From assembly GCF_904849725.1 (NCBI RefSeq), contig NC_058519.1, positions 532,650,316 to 532,714,315 on the forward strand: a stretch of 64,000 bases of DNA, given 5' to 3'. Position numbers and translations under genes: made by a program. Below the pieces are notes generated by a model. It searched no databases and was not told the DNA's origin. It was given only the letters and a program-made list of their open reading frames with translations. Below are positions 11,519 to 24,700 of this stretch, one piece after another (within the stretch, counting starts at the first letter, position 1; every line of letters starts with the position of its first letter). This stretch comes from Hordeum vulgare subsp. vulgare (lineage: Eukaryota; Streptophyta; Magnoliopsida; Poales; Poaceae).

Positions 11519-12599
11519 TAGGTCTATGCGTATATGACATCTCGAGTAGTACACAAAGGAGTTTATGGGCATTGATATTCAGATTGCTTCCCTCCTTAAT
11601 ATTTTCTTAATTCAGCAGTATTGTTGGATGAAGCGGCCCGGACCAACTTTACTCGTCCACGTACGAGAGACTGGTTCCATCGACTGACAAGCATCTTGTT
11701 GCATAAAGATGGCTGGCGGGTGTCCGTCTCTCCTACTCTAGTTGAATCGGATTCGACAAAAGGCGATCCTTGTAGAAGGTTAAATAGCAACTTGCATATC
11801 ACTATTGTGGTTTTGCGTAGGTAAGAAACGTTATTGCTAGATACGCATAGCAGCCACGTAAAATTTGCAACAACAAATTGGAGGACATCTAACTTGTTTT
11901 TGCACGGTATGCATGTGATATGATATGGCCAATGACATGATGTGATATATTTGATGTATGAGATGGTCATGTTGTAATACTTAATATCGACTTGCATGTC
12001 GATGCTACGGCAACCGGCACGAGCCATAGGGTTGTCTTTATTTTGAGCGCTTAAATGATGCTTTACTTTATCGCTAAATTAGTAGCAATAGTAGTACAAA
12101 AATATATGGCGCGACAACCTCGATGGGAGCACAATGATGGAGATCATGGTGTGGCGCTGGTGATGATGGAGATCATGTCGGTGCTTTGGAGATGGAGATC
12201 AAAAGCACAAGTTCATGGACATATCATGTCACTTATGATTTGCATGTGATCTTAATCCTTTTTATGCACCTTATTTTGTTTAGGACGACAGTAGCATTAT
12301 ATGGTCACCCCACACTAAATTTCAAGATAAAACTGTGTTCTCCTCGAGTGTGCACCGTTGCGTAAGTTCGTCGTTTCGAGACACCACGTGATGATCGGGT
12401 GTGATAGAGTCCATGTTCACATGCAACGGGTGCAAGACAGTTTTGCACACGCGGAACACTCGGTGTAAACTTGACGAGCCTGGCATGTAAAGACATGGCC
12501 TCGGAACACAGGAGACCAAAAGGTCGAACATAAGTCATATAGTAGATATGGTCAACATAGATATTTCACCATTGAAGCCACCTCATCTCACGTGATGAT
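11519..12599 (+). mobile_element. Copia 5' leader (noncoding)
   Basis: Untranslated leader of the same plus-strand copia element. I recognise the order of blocks: GGATGAAGCGGCCCGGACC near 11628, GTAGGTAAGAAACG, the GATGGAGATCATG repeats at 12135-12195, and GACACCACGTGATGATCGGG near 12380. The blocks resume after the inserted element at 14966. No coding capacity is supported. Confidence 0.7.
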
Positions 12600-13167
12600 T
12601 GTCGTGGGGATGAACCTGATAGTAGAGGTGTAGGGTACGAAAGGAGAGGGCAGAGTCCTAGCTACAGCAAGCTTGTACGCAAGATGTATGAGTTGAGGCC
12701 CCTCTCTTGGAGGTAACAGCCCTACGTCTCAGTGCTTTGGAGCTCTTGCGGTGTGGAATGTGTATTACAGGGGGTGCGAACCCTTGTGCCAGAGGGGAGG
12801 GGTGGCTTATATAGAGTGCCCTACCCCTCATCAAGGCCCAGCATCTAAGGGTCGATTAATAGAGTTTAAAGGTGTATGTTACTGATAACGTGCGTAATTA
12901 CTGCTATTCATGATGACCAGACGAACGCTCGCCTATTGGCCTCCATGGAGTGGCCTCTGGTCTTTTGCGTCGAATGGTTTCTTCCGAGTGGAAGTTGATT
13001 GTCGAGTGAAGGGGAACATACTCCGAGTAATTGCTTACCGAGTGACCTAGACACCATAGATATCCAGTCAGAATCCTCCATGTGACCTTCAAGTTAATAA
13101 TGAGGTACCCTTAGGTAGGACACCTTGGTCAGGCATGTGACCCTACCCTAGGTACATATCCCCATCA
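12600..13167 (-). mobile_element. 3' LTR of the mini Tat element
   Basis: 568-bp LTR bounded by TG and CA, ending ATATCCCCATCA on the plus strand. The last 39 bp (13129-13167) recur with three or four differences at 14927-14965. A TATA candidate read on the minus strand, CTATATAAGCC, lies at 12791-12801. PPT-like TTCGGGGGCTAA (minus) abuts it at 13168-13179. Confidence 0.7.
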
Positions 13168-13698
13168 TTAGCCCCCGAATGGATCGGGGTTCGAGTGAGG
13201 AAGGGGTCGATGCAAATTCTGTCGAGGCATACCGATCTTGATCGTACTTTCGAGCTTGATAGAACTATGTCTCGACTGAAGTATTCTTCATTCACCCTGA
13301 TCGATTCTGTTGTGAAGCACGTCCGAATGAATTTAAGCGTTTAGGTTGATCCGAGAGGTTAACGAGAACTTGAGATGTAATGGATCACTTCATCAGGTCC
13401 GGATTTCACTGGATTCAGAATTTCGGTTAACGCGCACTGCACAATGATGATGCAACAACCACGGCAAGTGGGGCAGCGATGCCTCGATTATCGCGTCGCT
13501 CTTATCGCCACGTATGGCGTCTCCTCTGTTATGGGGATAGACAGAGATCCGGCGGGTCCACGAGTCAGTGACTAACTCGGGCGGTTATAAATCTGGTCGC
13601 CGCTAGGGTTGAAGCAGTGCCTTTCCCTGATTCCCCCCTGCTTCCTCTCCTCCTCTTCCTCGCAGATGCTGCTTTGATCCGTCCCCACCGCCACGGCA

Positions 13699-14960
13699 AT
13701 GACGAAGGGCAAGACGAGCCAGCTCGAGCGCGCCAAGAAGGGTGGAAGGCCGAAGAAGGGAGGCGGCCGATCTGCGCTACCGCCAGGGTGGATCCAGGGA
13801 GACTTTCTCCCATCAACTGTCTGGATGGAGGACTTTCTGGACCTTCTTGAACACTGGATGGTGGCTGAAAAGTCATGGAGGTTGCCTGAAGGGGAGGTTG
13901 AGCTAGAGCCCCGTGAACGGGAACGAGTCCTCCTCCTTACTCACGTTGAGCGAGGTTTCTCTCTGCCCCATCATCCTTTCATCCACGGTTTCCTGCATTA
14001 TTTTGGTGTGCAACTTCATCATCTTACTCCCAACTCCATCGTGTATCTTGTTGCATTCATTACACTGTGCGAATGCTTTCTGGGCTGTCCTCCTGACTGG
14101 GGACTGTTTAAACACATCTTCATTGTGTGCTCCCAAGCAGTGAGTAAAGCAAACCCGAATGATAGTAGGACTCATGTCATTCAGTTGTGCGGTTGTCTGG
14201 GGATTCAAAAGAGGAGTAGGAGTACGTATCCTCAGATGACCCTTCCTGAGTCCGTCCGGAACTGCAGTCGACTTGGTTTTACTGTAATGATATTGCATCT
14301 CCAAACATGTCGACTACCCTTCCCCCGTTCACCTTGGAGCGACCGACTGCGGCTAGGATGATAAACGTGTTCGATGATGAGAAGACTTGGGTGGGGATGT
14401 TGGTAAATGAGGTGGTTAACTTGGTTCGTGGCGGAGTGACGGGGATGGACTTGCTCGAAACCTTCCTTGGTCGGCGTATTCAGCCTCTCCACGCGAGGGG
14501 TCATGCCATGTGGCATTACTCGGGCCCAGAGGATTCCACTCGGTCGCAAACGGAGGAGGTTTCTGAGAAAACCGTAGCTCAGTGGCTCAAAAGCATCACC
14601 GGAGCCTGCGACAATCCATTTGGGGCCAAGCAAATCTTGCCTTACTCTACCAAAAACAAACCACGGAATCTGGTGCGTTATTTCCATTCTGATTACTTTC
14701 ATATCTTTGTTGAGTGATTGAATCTTCGGCCGACTGACTTTGCTACTTATGTATCTGGCAGGAGTGCACAAACATGCATTCACCCGTACCCAACGGGGCT
14801 CAGCTGGATGTTCGTGGAGAAAGCGAATGTGATAGCATTGACAGCGACTACGCTAAAGACAGCGAGGGGAGTGAAGATGATTCGGGTGAGAGTGAGGAAG
14901 AAAACAAGTCTCCTCCGCGCCCCGAGTCAGGCCTCTCACCCTACCCTAGGTACATATCCC
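13699..14960 (+). pseudogene. Antisense gene of Tat-type element, truncated (PF04195-like)
   Basis: Reads antisense to its LTR. The start is an ATG at 13699 followed by a basic stretch (KKGGRPKKGGG). Residues about 60-150 match the domain Pfam calls 'putative gypsy type transposon' (PF04195), with HVERGFSLPHHPFIHGFLHY, LTPNSIVYL and LCECFLG. The protein encoded antisense at 40134-43439 has the same pattern. A one-base deletion near 14263 shifts frame, and the protein then continues as WFYCNDIASPNMSTTLPPF and VTGMDLLETFLGRRIQPL (14307-14670). A likely intron at 14671-14761 (GTGCG to GGCAG) leads to an acidic tail (SECDSIDSDYAKDSEGSEDD). The 3' half is lost at the junction with the 39-bp LTR remnant. 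The biochemical role is unknown. Confidence 0.7.
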
Positions 14961-14970
14961 CATCAATGAT

Positions 14971-16951
14971 CGGACATGGGTTGGTGAATTTGGATCATGT
15001 ACCATTCGAATGACCAGAGGGATTTCAATTTGAGTGGGAGTTCTTAAGTAATATGATTAATTGAACTCATTATCATGAACATAGTCAAAAATGTCTTTCC
15101 AAATTATGTTGTAGATTATTAGCTTGCGATGTAGCTCCCTTGTTTTTGATATGTTCCTAGAGAAAACTAAGTTGAAAGATGATAGTAGCAATTATGCGCA
15201 CTGGATCCGTAAACTGAGGATTGTTCTCATTGCTGCACAGAAGGCTTATGTCTTTGATGCACCGCTTGGTGTGCTACCTCAACCGTCGTTTGTGGATGTT
15301 GCGAACATCTGACATACACGTTTTGATGACTACGTGATAGTTTAGTGCATGATGATTTACGACTTAGAATTTAGGCGCTCAAGACGTTTTGAACGTGGGG
15401 AACATATGAGATGTTCCAAGAGCTAAAATTAGGATTTCAGGCTCGTGCCCGTGTTGAGAGGTATGAGACCTCCGACAAGATTCTCGTCCTACAAATTAAA
15501 GGAGAAAAGCTCAATCGTTGAGCATGTGCTCAGATTATCTGGTTGCTTCAATTACTTGAATCGAGTGGGAGTTGATCTTCCAGATGAGATAGTGATTGAC
15601 ATATTTCTCCAAAGTTACTGCTACCAAGCTACTCAGCTTCGTGATGAAATATAGCATACCAACGATGGAGAAGATGATGCATGAGCTATTCGCGATATTT
15701 GACACCGCGAAGGTAGAAATCAAGAAGGAGCATCAAGTGTTGTTGGTCAGTAAAACCACTAGTTTCAAGAAGGGCACAGAAAGAAGGGAAACTTCGAGAA
15801 TGAGAAGTTAGTTGTCGCTCCAATGCAGAAACGCAAGAAGCCAAACCCAAGACTAAGTGCTTCTATGATGTGGGGAATGGTCACTGAGGCAGGACTTCCC
15901 TGGATACTTAGTAGATAAGAAGGCTCACAACGGAAGTATATTAGATATATGTGTCATTGATGTTTATATTGCTGGTACTCCTAGTAGCACCTGGGTATTA
16001 GATACCGGTTTAGTTGCTAAATGTTAATAACTCGAAATAAAAGCTACAGAATAGATGGAGACTAGCTAAAGGCATGGTGACGATGTTTGTTGGAAGTGTT
16101 TCCAAGGTTGATGTGATCACCATCGCACGCTCCCTCTACCTTCGCGATTAGTGTTAGACCTGAATGTTGTTTGGTGTTTTCATTGATCATGAACATGATT
16201 GGATCATGTTTATTGCGATATGGTTATTCATTTAAATAGAATAATAGTTACTCTGTTTACTTGAATAATACCTTCAATGATCATGCAGCCAATATGAATA
16301 GTTAATTGAATCTCGATTATAGTGATACACATGTTCATAATATTGATGCCAAAAGATACAAAGTAGTAATGATAGTACCACTTACTTGTGGCACTGTCGC
16401 TTAAGTCATATTGGTATAAAACGCACGAAGAAAGCTCCATGCTGATGGATCTTTGGACTCACTCATTTTTGAATAGTTTAAGACATGCGAATCATGCATA
16501 TTGGTGTAAACGCATGAAGACACTCCATGCGGATGGATCTTTAGGACTCGGTTGATTTTGAATCACTTGAGACATGCAAATCATGCCACATGGGAAAGAT
16601 GACTGAAGGCCTCGTTTTCTAGTAAGATGGAATGAGCAAGTGACTTATTGGAAATAATACATTTTGATGTATGCAGTCCAATGAGGGCTAAAGCATGCAG
16701 TGGATATTGTTATGTTCTTACTTCACTGGTGATTTGAGTAAATACAAATGTATTTACTTGATGAATCACGAATCTGAAGTGTTGAAAAGTTCAAGCAATT
16801 TCAGAGTGAAGTTGACGATCATCGCGATAAGAGGATGATATGTCTACGATGTGATCGTAGACGTGAATATCTGAGTTGCGAGTTTGGTATACATTTAAGA
16901 CAACTCATGTCGCCTAGAACACCATAGTGTGATGGTGTGTCTGAACATCGT
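14971..16951 (+). pseudogene. Decayed copia gag-pol (gag to integrase)
   Basis: Continuation of the plus-strand copia element after the inserted mini-element. Gag starts near 15154 with MFLEKTKLKDDSSNYAHWIRKL, typical of Triticeae copia gag. A broken zinc knuckle (CFYDVGNGH region) lies near 15858-15890, and GAG-pre-integrase text resembling GTCGCTTAAGTCATATTGG lies near 16390. The core integrase trace ends near 16951 in CACCATAGTGTGATGGTGTG. Stops and frameshifts are dense. RT, RNase H and the 3' LTR are absent, and sequence changes to another repeat at about 16952. Confidence 0.75.
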
Positions 16952-17598
16952 GGCTGCTACCTCTTGAGCTTGCGTTGGTTTTTCCCTTGAAGAGGAAAGG
17001 GTGATGCAGCATAGTAGCAGTAAGTATTTCCCTCAGTTTGAGAACCAAGGTATCACTCCAGTAGGAGTAACAAGATGAGGCACCAATGTACCTGCGCAAA
17101 AACAAACAAACTTGCACCCAACGCTATAAAGGTGTTGTCAATCCCTTCACGATTATTTGCACGGTGAGATCTGAAGGTGAAAAGTGCAACAAGTAATTTG
17201 GTGTAACTAAAAATATGATGTGAAGTAGACCCGGGGGCCACAGTGTTCACTAGAGGCTTCTCTCATGATAGCAAGTATTACGGTGGGTGGACGAATTACT
17301 GTCGAGCAATTGATAGAATCACGCAAAGTCATGATGATATTTAAGGCAATGATCATACATATAGGCATCACGTCCGAGACAAGTAGACCGATACTTTCTG
17401 CATCTACTACTATTAATCCACACATCGACCGCTATCCAGCATGCATCTAGTGTATTGAGTTCATAACAAATAGAGTAATGCCTTAAGCAAGATGGCATGA
17501 TGTAGAGGGCTAAATTCATTCAATAGATATAAACCCCATCTTTTTACCCTTGATGGCAACAACATGATGCGTGCCTCGCTACCCCTTCTGTCACTGGG
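16952..17598 (+). mobile_element. Gypsy-type noncoding fragment
   Basis: Starts with GCTACCTCTTGAGCTTGCGTTGG and continues through TTGAAGAGGAAAGGGTGATGCAGCA, which I recognise from noncoding parts of an abundant Triticeae gypsy family. It stops in CTGTCACTGGG at 17598, where the long-LTR element at 17599 is inserted. No coding region is supported. Confidence 0.55.
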
Positions 17599-20500
17599 TG
17601 TCACAACCCTAGCTTTCATTTGTTTGCTGAGCATTCATGCATGCATTCAAATCAACTTAATACAATGGGGATGATCTACAATTGGGAAGTGATCAAAACC
17701 CCAATGATTTGAAAAATTGACAACAAGGAAATAAAAATTAATACCTCAAAAGGGACTAAGAAAATGTTCCACATACTTGGCAAAATAGTGACATAACATA
17801 AATTTGTCACACCAAAATTTGAAGTCACACAAACATTTTGAAATGGATTTTTGATTTGACCAAATAGCTATTTGGAATGGAATTATTTTGATTCCTTCTA
17901 TTTTAAGGTTTAAAAAATGTTGAGACTTTTATGTGGCATTGGATGTTATTATCTGTGTCACATAACACTAATTTAGGGTTTTATAAAATATTTAAACATT
18001 TTGCTTTAAACCTAAATCTAAATGCCAGAAAGAAATAAAACAAAAATAGGAAAAGAGAGAGAGAACCTTACCTGTCGCCTGGCCCAGCCCACCAGGGGCT
18101 CAAGCGTCTTCTTCCTCCTCCCGGAAGGCAGAGGAGAAGCTCGGCACGGCGCATGGCCAGGGGCTCCACGCCACGTGCCTGCGTGGCTCCCCGCGTCTGC
18201 TCGCATGGCCAGCTCGCCGCTGTTCGTCGCACACGTGGCCACAGACCTCCCCTCGCCTCTCCGAGAAGCTCAGAAGGACCGCCTCGACGCCCTGGTCCTC
18301 CTCGACAACGGAATCAAGCTCGGAGGCCCCCTGCAATCACCATGGTCACTATCTTCCCCGTCTCCGGCCGTCGGTCGCCGCCGTCGATCTGCTGCCACCG
18401 AGCCTCTCTGACCTCCCCGATGCCAAAAATGGAATCGCAGTGAGCCACTGCTTCTTTCCCCTCGCTCTCCCGCACCGTAGCCCTGTTCCCCACCATGGCC
18501 GAGAGCTTCTCGCCATTGGCCATGTCGTCGTCATCGCTGTGGTACCCCATCCACACGCTCGAGCTTGGGATCGAGCTCCTGGAGCCGCTAGGAATGTTTT
18601 GAGCCCATCAGCTACCCTTCCCATGCCCTGCAGCCACCACCCACACCAGGCCGAGCCCCGGCCGCCGCCTCGGCTCGTCGCCCACGCCTCTCCGGCCACC
18701 TTCAGTCCCTCCTGCTACCCCTGGAAGATGAGCCGCTTCGCCAGCCTCGCGTAGCCGCAAACCACGCCCGATTTGGTGCCCTGTAGCGCGTTTTAGGCCA
18801 ACTCCGGTGAGCCCTCCGCCGTGGCTATGGTCGCCGGTGACCACCCTCCGGTGGGGGCCGACGTGGCCAGCCTAATTAGCCACTAACACCCCCCCTAGCC
18901 GCTGACAATTTGCCCCAGGGTGGGTCAAACCCCAGTTAGAGGTTGGTCAACTCGGGGATTAGCCCCTGGTCACTGACCAGTGGACCCCACTGGTCAGGTT
19001 TGACTCTGACCTGGGCCAGTTGACTGCTGACGCAGTGTTGACACAGAAATAGCTTTTCTGATTTAATCTAAATCTAGGAAATTGCTAAAATTGTAAAAAT
19101 CATAGAAATTAAATTATAACTCGCATGAAAATAATTTATATATGAAAAAGGATCGGAAAAATCCAAAGAATCTGATTATGGAATTTTCATGCTGGTTTGA
19201 AAAAGTTAACATCACCAAATAGGCAAAATGATGAATAGGATAAATTTAATAATTAGTTTGGAGTTGGAATTTGATTCCTATTTGAATTCCACTTCAATTG
19301 TTATGACCAAACATTGATCAAGGGAAACTCAGGACCTCAAAATACCATCCTCTTGCATGATAAAACAAATTATGCATGAGCATCAGGTCGAATCAATTAA
19401 AAGGGTATCGGGAAAATACCTTGTTGAAGTGATGTTTGAATCCTGATTCAAACCCAGCTTCAACCTAAGAAATGGTAGCTATATTGGCCCTGTCACATTC
19501 CATTTCCATTTCTTGATCATGGATCATAGTGTTGCATTTCTGTGAAGTAACTATTGTTCTTTCCTGTTTATCGGTACTGTTTCCTCTCGGTAGATGATGG
19601 TTCCGACGATGTGATCGTTGACATTGATGAAGACTCATTACTATCTTCAGACGTGTCAGGCAAGCAAACCCCCTTGAGCATATTGATATAAACCCACTCT
19701 CTCGCTCCTGCTCTCTTTACTGCATTAGGACAAACACGATTCAAGTGTACATGTTATCGGTGGTTGAACCCATTCCTCTGCATGACCTGATTTTGTCACA
19801 GTAAATAGTTGAAACCACTTAGCATGAGTAGTAACTGCTTGAGCCTTGTTGTGCTTACTCATCCATGCTTTCTTACAATGCCTGCTATGCTTAGAGTCAT
19901 GTCGGGTCTGATCCATCTGGATGATGAATCGGAATGTTGTGTTCATGTCCTACAGTGTGAGAGTAAAAGTGTGAATTCAATTTGGTAAAGGTAGTGCTGA
20001 GAGGCCATGTAGGAGTACATGGTGGGTTGTCTCATTGGGACCGTCCTTAAGAAATGAGTTCTGTGTATGTTATCCAAGACAAGATACTACCACACATTCG
20101 GATACTTAATTGACCCTCTTGGCTTATTAATCGCCTAGATCTCTATCCAGGAGTTGCAACTCGTTTCTGGTGTTTGTAGGAAAAGTGTTGGCGGCCGTGT
20201 TTAGCTCTGCCCGACGGGGTAGGCTTCTCTGCGGTAGATACACAGTGGCATGGTGTACCAAGTGGCACCCGGATGGTGGGCTTGGGAACCCTGCGCACAT
20301 CGTTTGGGGCCGTAGAGGAAACCTTGGCCGGACTTCCTTGCGGGTTCAGTCTCAAATAGGCGATAAACCTGGACTAGGGTCTTGTGTGGTTAATGGTCGT
20401 GGCCTTTACCCATGCCAGTGCTTCCGCTTGAAGGTTGCCGAGATGCATGACGTGCACATGGTGATAAGTGGTGCGAGCGTGTGTGAAGAAGTATACCCCT

Positions 20501-21697
20501 GCAGGGTGATTCAATATGTTCGAATAGCCGCGTCCGCGGATATGGACTACTTGGAAACATTACGTGGTACATAGACAATTTAAATGGATACTCTAAAACA
20601 TGCAAGATAAGTGTGAGTGCTATCGAAGGCTTTCTCGTAGGGATACGAGAGTGGATCCATAGTGGTGTATTAAATTGGTGAATATGTGGACTCGTGTGCG
20701 CTATCCCACCTCAAAGAAAGAAATTGTAGTCGTAGTACAGGTTAGCCAAGAGTCAAAGCTGGCTTGCTGCAATAAAACCCCACAATCCTTTCATTGAAAC
20801 ATGATGCATATGTAGATAGTTCTGATGTAAGACTTGCTGAGTACCTTTGTACTCACGGTTGCTTTATTTATGTTTTTGCAGAGAAGACTTAGACTCATTA
20901 AAAGGTTCTACGCGATGTGTTCGATTTTGACCAGAATAGCTTGGGAATCCTAGACAGAGGTCTGGCTCCTTTGGTAGGGTCGTAGTAGCTTTTCAGGCTC
21001 TTCCAACCACTTTTAGTAGATGTCTGTACCTAGACATGTTTTGCTTCCGCTTGTTGTTTGTATGACTTGAGTGTCGGGTCACGAGACCCCTGTTTGTAAT
21101 AACACACTATGTTGATTCTTATGAGTCCTTAATAAAAGCTTGAGTCATAGAGTTATGTTGTGATGCCATGTTGTATCTACACATATCGTGCATATTGTGT
21201 GTATGTTATGAAATGCATTATATGTGTGGGATTCGACACCTAGTTGTGTGCCTTTAGTAGTACTCTTTACAGGGAAATGCCTCTTTGTGCTTCTAACGAG
21301 CCTTGGTAGCTTGCTACTGCTCTAGACACATTGATTGACCGGCGTGTATCCTTCTTTACTGCTGTGTCTGTCCCCTCCTGGAAATGTCACGCGGTGTAAT
21401 GGAGTCCTTGTAGCTTGATACGACTCGTCTACACACGCTGTTGATCGACACCTGCTTTGCTGGGTTATGTATGCATGTCCCTGTATGGATGTACCGCTTG
21501 GGTTTATAACTAGTCATGTCGACCCGGGTTCTTTGTCGTTTGAACGCTAGCAACATATTCATATACGTGAGCCAAAAGACGCAAACGACCCCGACCAAGG
21601 TAAGGTGGCAGCCGTGGAGTTTATAGTGCGTGAGGCCGCAAAGTGATGTGATGTGTTACAGGCTGGGTTCTTATGACTCAGGATCGGGGTCCCGACA
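17599..21697 (+). mobile_element. 5' LTR of long-LTR chromovirus-type gypsy element
   Basis: A 4,099-bp LTR starting TGTCACAACCC and ending GTCCCGACA, followed by a PBS at 21702-21713. The second LTR begins at 26413 (TGTCACAGCCC) and matches closely up to about 29085. It contains a GC-rich segment (18060-18850) with many spurious open frames on both strands, likely the transcribed LTR leader, and an AT-rich 5' portion. The minus-strand LTR at 45876-62174 belongs to the same family: the LTR ends and PPT-flanking sequence agree. Confidence 0.85.
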
Positions 21698-21701
21698 GCT
21701 T

Positions 21702-21713
21702 TGGTATCAGAGC
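21702..21713 (+). promoter_or_regulatory. Primer-binding site (tRNA-Met type)
   Basis: TGGTATCAGAGC, complementary to the 3' end of initiator methionine tRNA, lies four bases after the LTR end at 21697. Confidence 0.9.
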
Positions 21714-24700
21714 TTGACTGCATGTAGGATAACCAAGCCAAACTGGTCGATGTTGAGTCTAGCAACTCTTTAGTTATATAAGGGAATTGTTTGTGGAAGG
21801 GAACGTAAGCCTCTTTTTACTCCTTTCCTTGTGTCATTCTTATTGTGAGTCACCCTCTTCTTTAATCTACGGGATTTAAGAATAAGGCTTTCTCATCTAT
21901 TCATTAGGATGACGAGTTACTATGCTGGAGACTTATAGAAAAGTTGTTGTCTTCCTGGATCAGTGTCTCCATAAGAATTCAATTGTTATGTTGTTAGTTT
22001 TCTTGCAGGTTGCCTCATATTTCATGCCGTGTAGCCGTTATGATGTCCGAGTTTTCCAAAGTTCCCAAATAATCTGATGCAATTGCAAATTCCTTCCTCT
22101 TATTTCCAATGTCTTTGGCCAGACAAAGCACACTAATCATTGTGATGAGGTACTTTATTACCTCGACGTTTTGTTGAAGTATGAGGAAACGATGTTACTC
22201 CAAAAACTACCCAATAGTCTAGATGTGTGCTATGTCTTCAAGTGTGATACTTCTGGCCATCATTTTCAAAAAACATCTCGTGATGTTATTTAGTTTTTAG
22301 GTATTCTATTTTTGGGTCATTGAATCGAAGGATCATTCCTCTCATCTCTGTTGATAGTGTTGCTAGTTCCTTTAGAATGATTAGTAACCTTGTTGTAGCT
22401 CCCAAGGTTCATGGTATATCATTCTTCCAACACCATGAATCATCTTTGGCAGAAGTTCTCCGTGAATTAAGGATCATAACAAGAGTGCTCGTGATGAGTT
22501 CTCTACGCCATATTGTGATTCTGCCTACTCCACCTTCTGCATGGGTTATCTGGAAGAATTATGTTGAACTCGTTCGACATTCTAATCCATGCATCCATAA
22601 CTCAAGAAATCATGTGCTCTTGAGTTGGCCCTATCTAGTTGTATTCTGACCTTCATCATTGAGAGGTTAGTCAAGAGTAGTTGTGCATTCTTGTTTTCAA
22701 TGTCTTCTATTCCTGTGGTCTGTCAAGTTGTGCTATTTCCAATTGACTGGGAGAAGTAAACTCCACTACCTCATCCATTTCTTGGATTGGGTCAAAGTAG
22801 TTATACTCTGCAGATCAAAATGCCAACCCAGCTTTTGTTATGTTCTATCATGGAGTATTACCCTCTTGTTGTCAAGAATGTCGTGAGAATTGCATCATCT
22901 CTTATGAGCTCTTGATGTAGTGATACTTTTCTCTATCATTGTTCATTCCTCGGTTTTCATGTTGGTTGTAACCGGAATATCGACAAGTGAACCATGATGT
23001 GTGAAATCAATACTCCTAGCAATGCCATTGTTTGGTAGTTAATGGACAACAAATTCACTCTTATGGTGATGATGATTGAATCGTCATCCTAAGATTGACC
23101 GTGCTACCTAGTCCATGTTTCATGGTGCACTTTTCGATCAATGGGTTAGGATTGTGTCAATCCTTCACTCTTTGATCACATCATCTTGCCCTGAAAAGCA
23201 AGATTGTTCCCGAGCTTAATAACATATCGGTGGTTCGTGATTTTCCGAATATCTTCTCGGAAGTATTACCAGGTTGTTTTCTGACTGTTATGATAGAGCT
23301 CGTGATCAAGTTGGTTTCTTTATAAGCCATCTTATCCAAGAATCCGTGTTGGATACCCCGAGCTAGTTGGTTATGCTAAACAACAACTTGGAGAGTTGGA
23401 AGATAAAAGCTTCGCCTAAACTTAGCTCATTTAAAAAGGATATTTTTCCTGTTGTGTGAGTCTGAAGAAAGATGATATTTTCATGGGTTGATTCGTGTGA
23501 TCAATTGTTGCATATATTGTCTTGTCCCATCTTGATTTGAGTATGGGCTATTGTCAAATCAAACTCAGAACCAAAGATTTTCGTAACGGTGTCTTACTCA
23601 GGGTTTTCCTAGAGCCTACACTATTGTATTCTTTGATATGACCAATGCTATTATCTTGCTCACATAGTTGTGGAAATCCATTTACATGGGTATTTTGATG
23701 AATTGTTGTTGAGCCCATCGGCAACATTCTCATTTGTTCCATGATCTATGTTGGACATTAAGCTAGTGTTGGAAACTTTGTAGACATTGTCTTCGTGTCT
23801 CGTGCACAAGGTATATGTTAGGTGCATTGTTCAAGAATTCGTCCGATTAACCAGTTAACTTGCGAGTTAATCGCTACTCTTATGGTGACCGAATCGAATA
23901 ACACCTATTCATCGTGTTAACTTGCCATGCCAATTAATTGGCCAGTTAGACCGATTAATGAGTTGTCATACCTATTAATTAGTTGCCACACTGATTAATC
24001 ACTACTCGCCTATTAACTGGTGGGCAAACGAATCCCAAACTTTTGGCACATAATGCCTCCCACCCCCTCTTTCTACTAAATACCTAGGGTTTGGCCCTCC
24101 TCGCGCTTCCTCATGCTCCTTTCATCCCCTCCTAATCTGGCTGGTTGCTAGTCATGTTCTCACTAGTGCCAGTCTCCACACTACACCTGCAAGATCTAAT
24201 TGCTCCACCATTCTGGTCGCTTGCCTCGACCCCACCCCCTTGGACACTCCCCATCCTCTCCCATGGGATGCTCCCCAATCTCTTCCTCAATGGCGTCACT
24301 AGCAGGCAAGGTACTACCATCTTACCCACATACCTTACTAGAGAATCCAGTATTCATATATTAGTAGATCATGAATTACAATTTTGTAGATGGATAGATG
24401 GAACTGTTGGTTTTGGCTGTTATGTGTAGTATATTATGTGATGTATGTTAGCAAGTATATGGATAAGTTTAAATGTTTAATTTCTCATTTTGAATTTTGA
24501 GATTATATATATTTAGATGTATAACGATTATTAATTTTACCTCTTATCTATTTTTATATGCCTACAATAGAATATTTTGGTATATTACATAGCCAGGTGC
24601 ATGGAATTATGGTCTCATACATAAAAAAATTAGATATAAGTTGGCAAGTTTCTGTTTAATCTACCGATTAATGGTCGACCGATTAATCTAGTTAATAGGT

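Larger units (their letters stand above)
12600..14965 (-). mobile_element. Tat-lineage deletion derivative (mini-element, TSD ATGAT)
   Basis: A 2,366-bp insertion into the copia leader, flanked by identical ATGAT copies at 12595-12599 and 14966-14970. Minus orientation is supported by three matches to the Tat element at 33024-45133. The LTR start (minus strand from 14965, and at the internal edge 13167) reads TGATGGGGATATG, compared with TGTTGGGGATATT. The tract just outside the LTR reads TTCGGGGGCTAA, compared with TTTGGGGCCTAA. The LTR end reads CCACGACA in both. Only the first 39 bp of the 5' LTR remain (14927-14965). The rest of that LTR, the PBS, gag and pol are gone, while an antisense gene and a full 3' LTR survive. 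Confidence 0.75.

Noticed and set aside
12770..12800. Fourth box B-like sequence (GGTGCGAACCC)
   Set aside because: One mismatch to the core, no pairable T-arm extension and no box A at normal distance.
13699..14361. Possible host gene
   Set aside because: The protein matches the PF04195 type carried by gypsy elements and lies between LTR ends with a TSD, so it belongs to the transposon.
15124..15312. Independent small gene
   Set aside because: It is the start of copia gag (SNYAHWIRKLRI) in the decayed element and ends at a nonsense codon.
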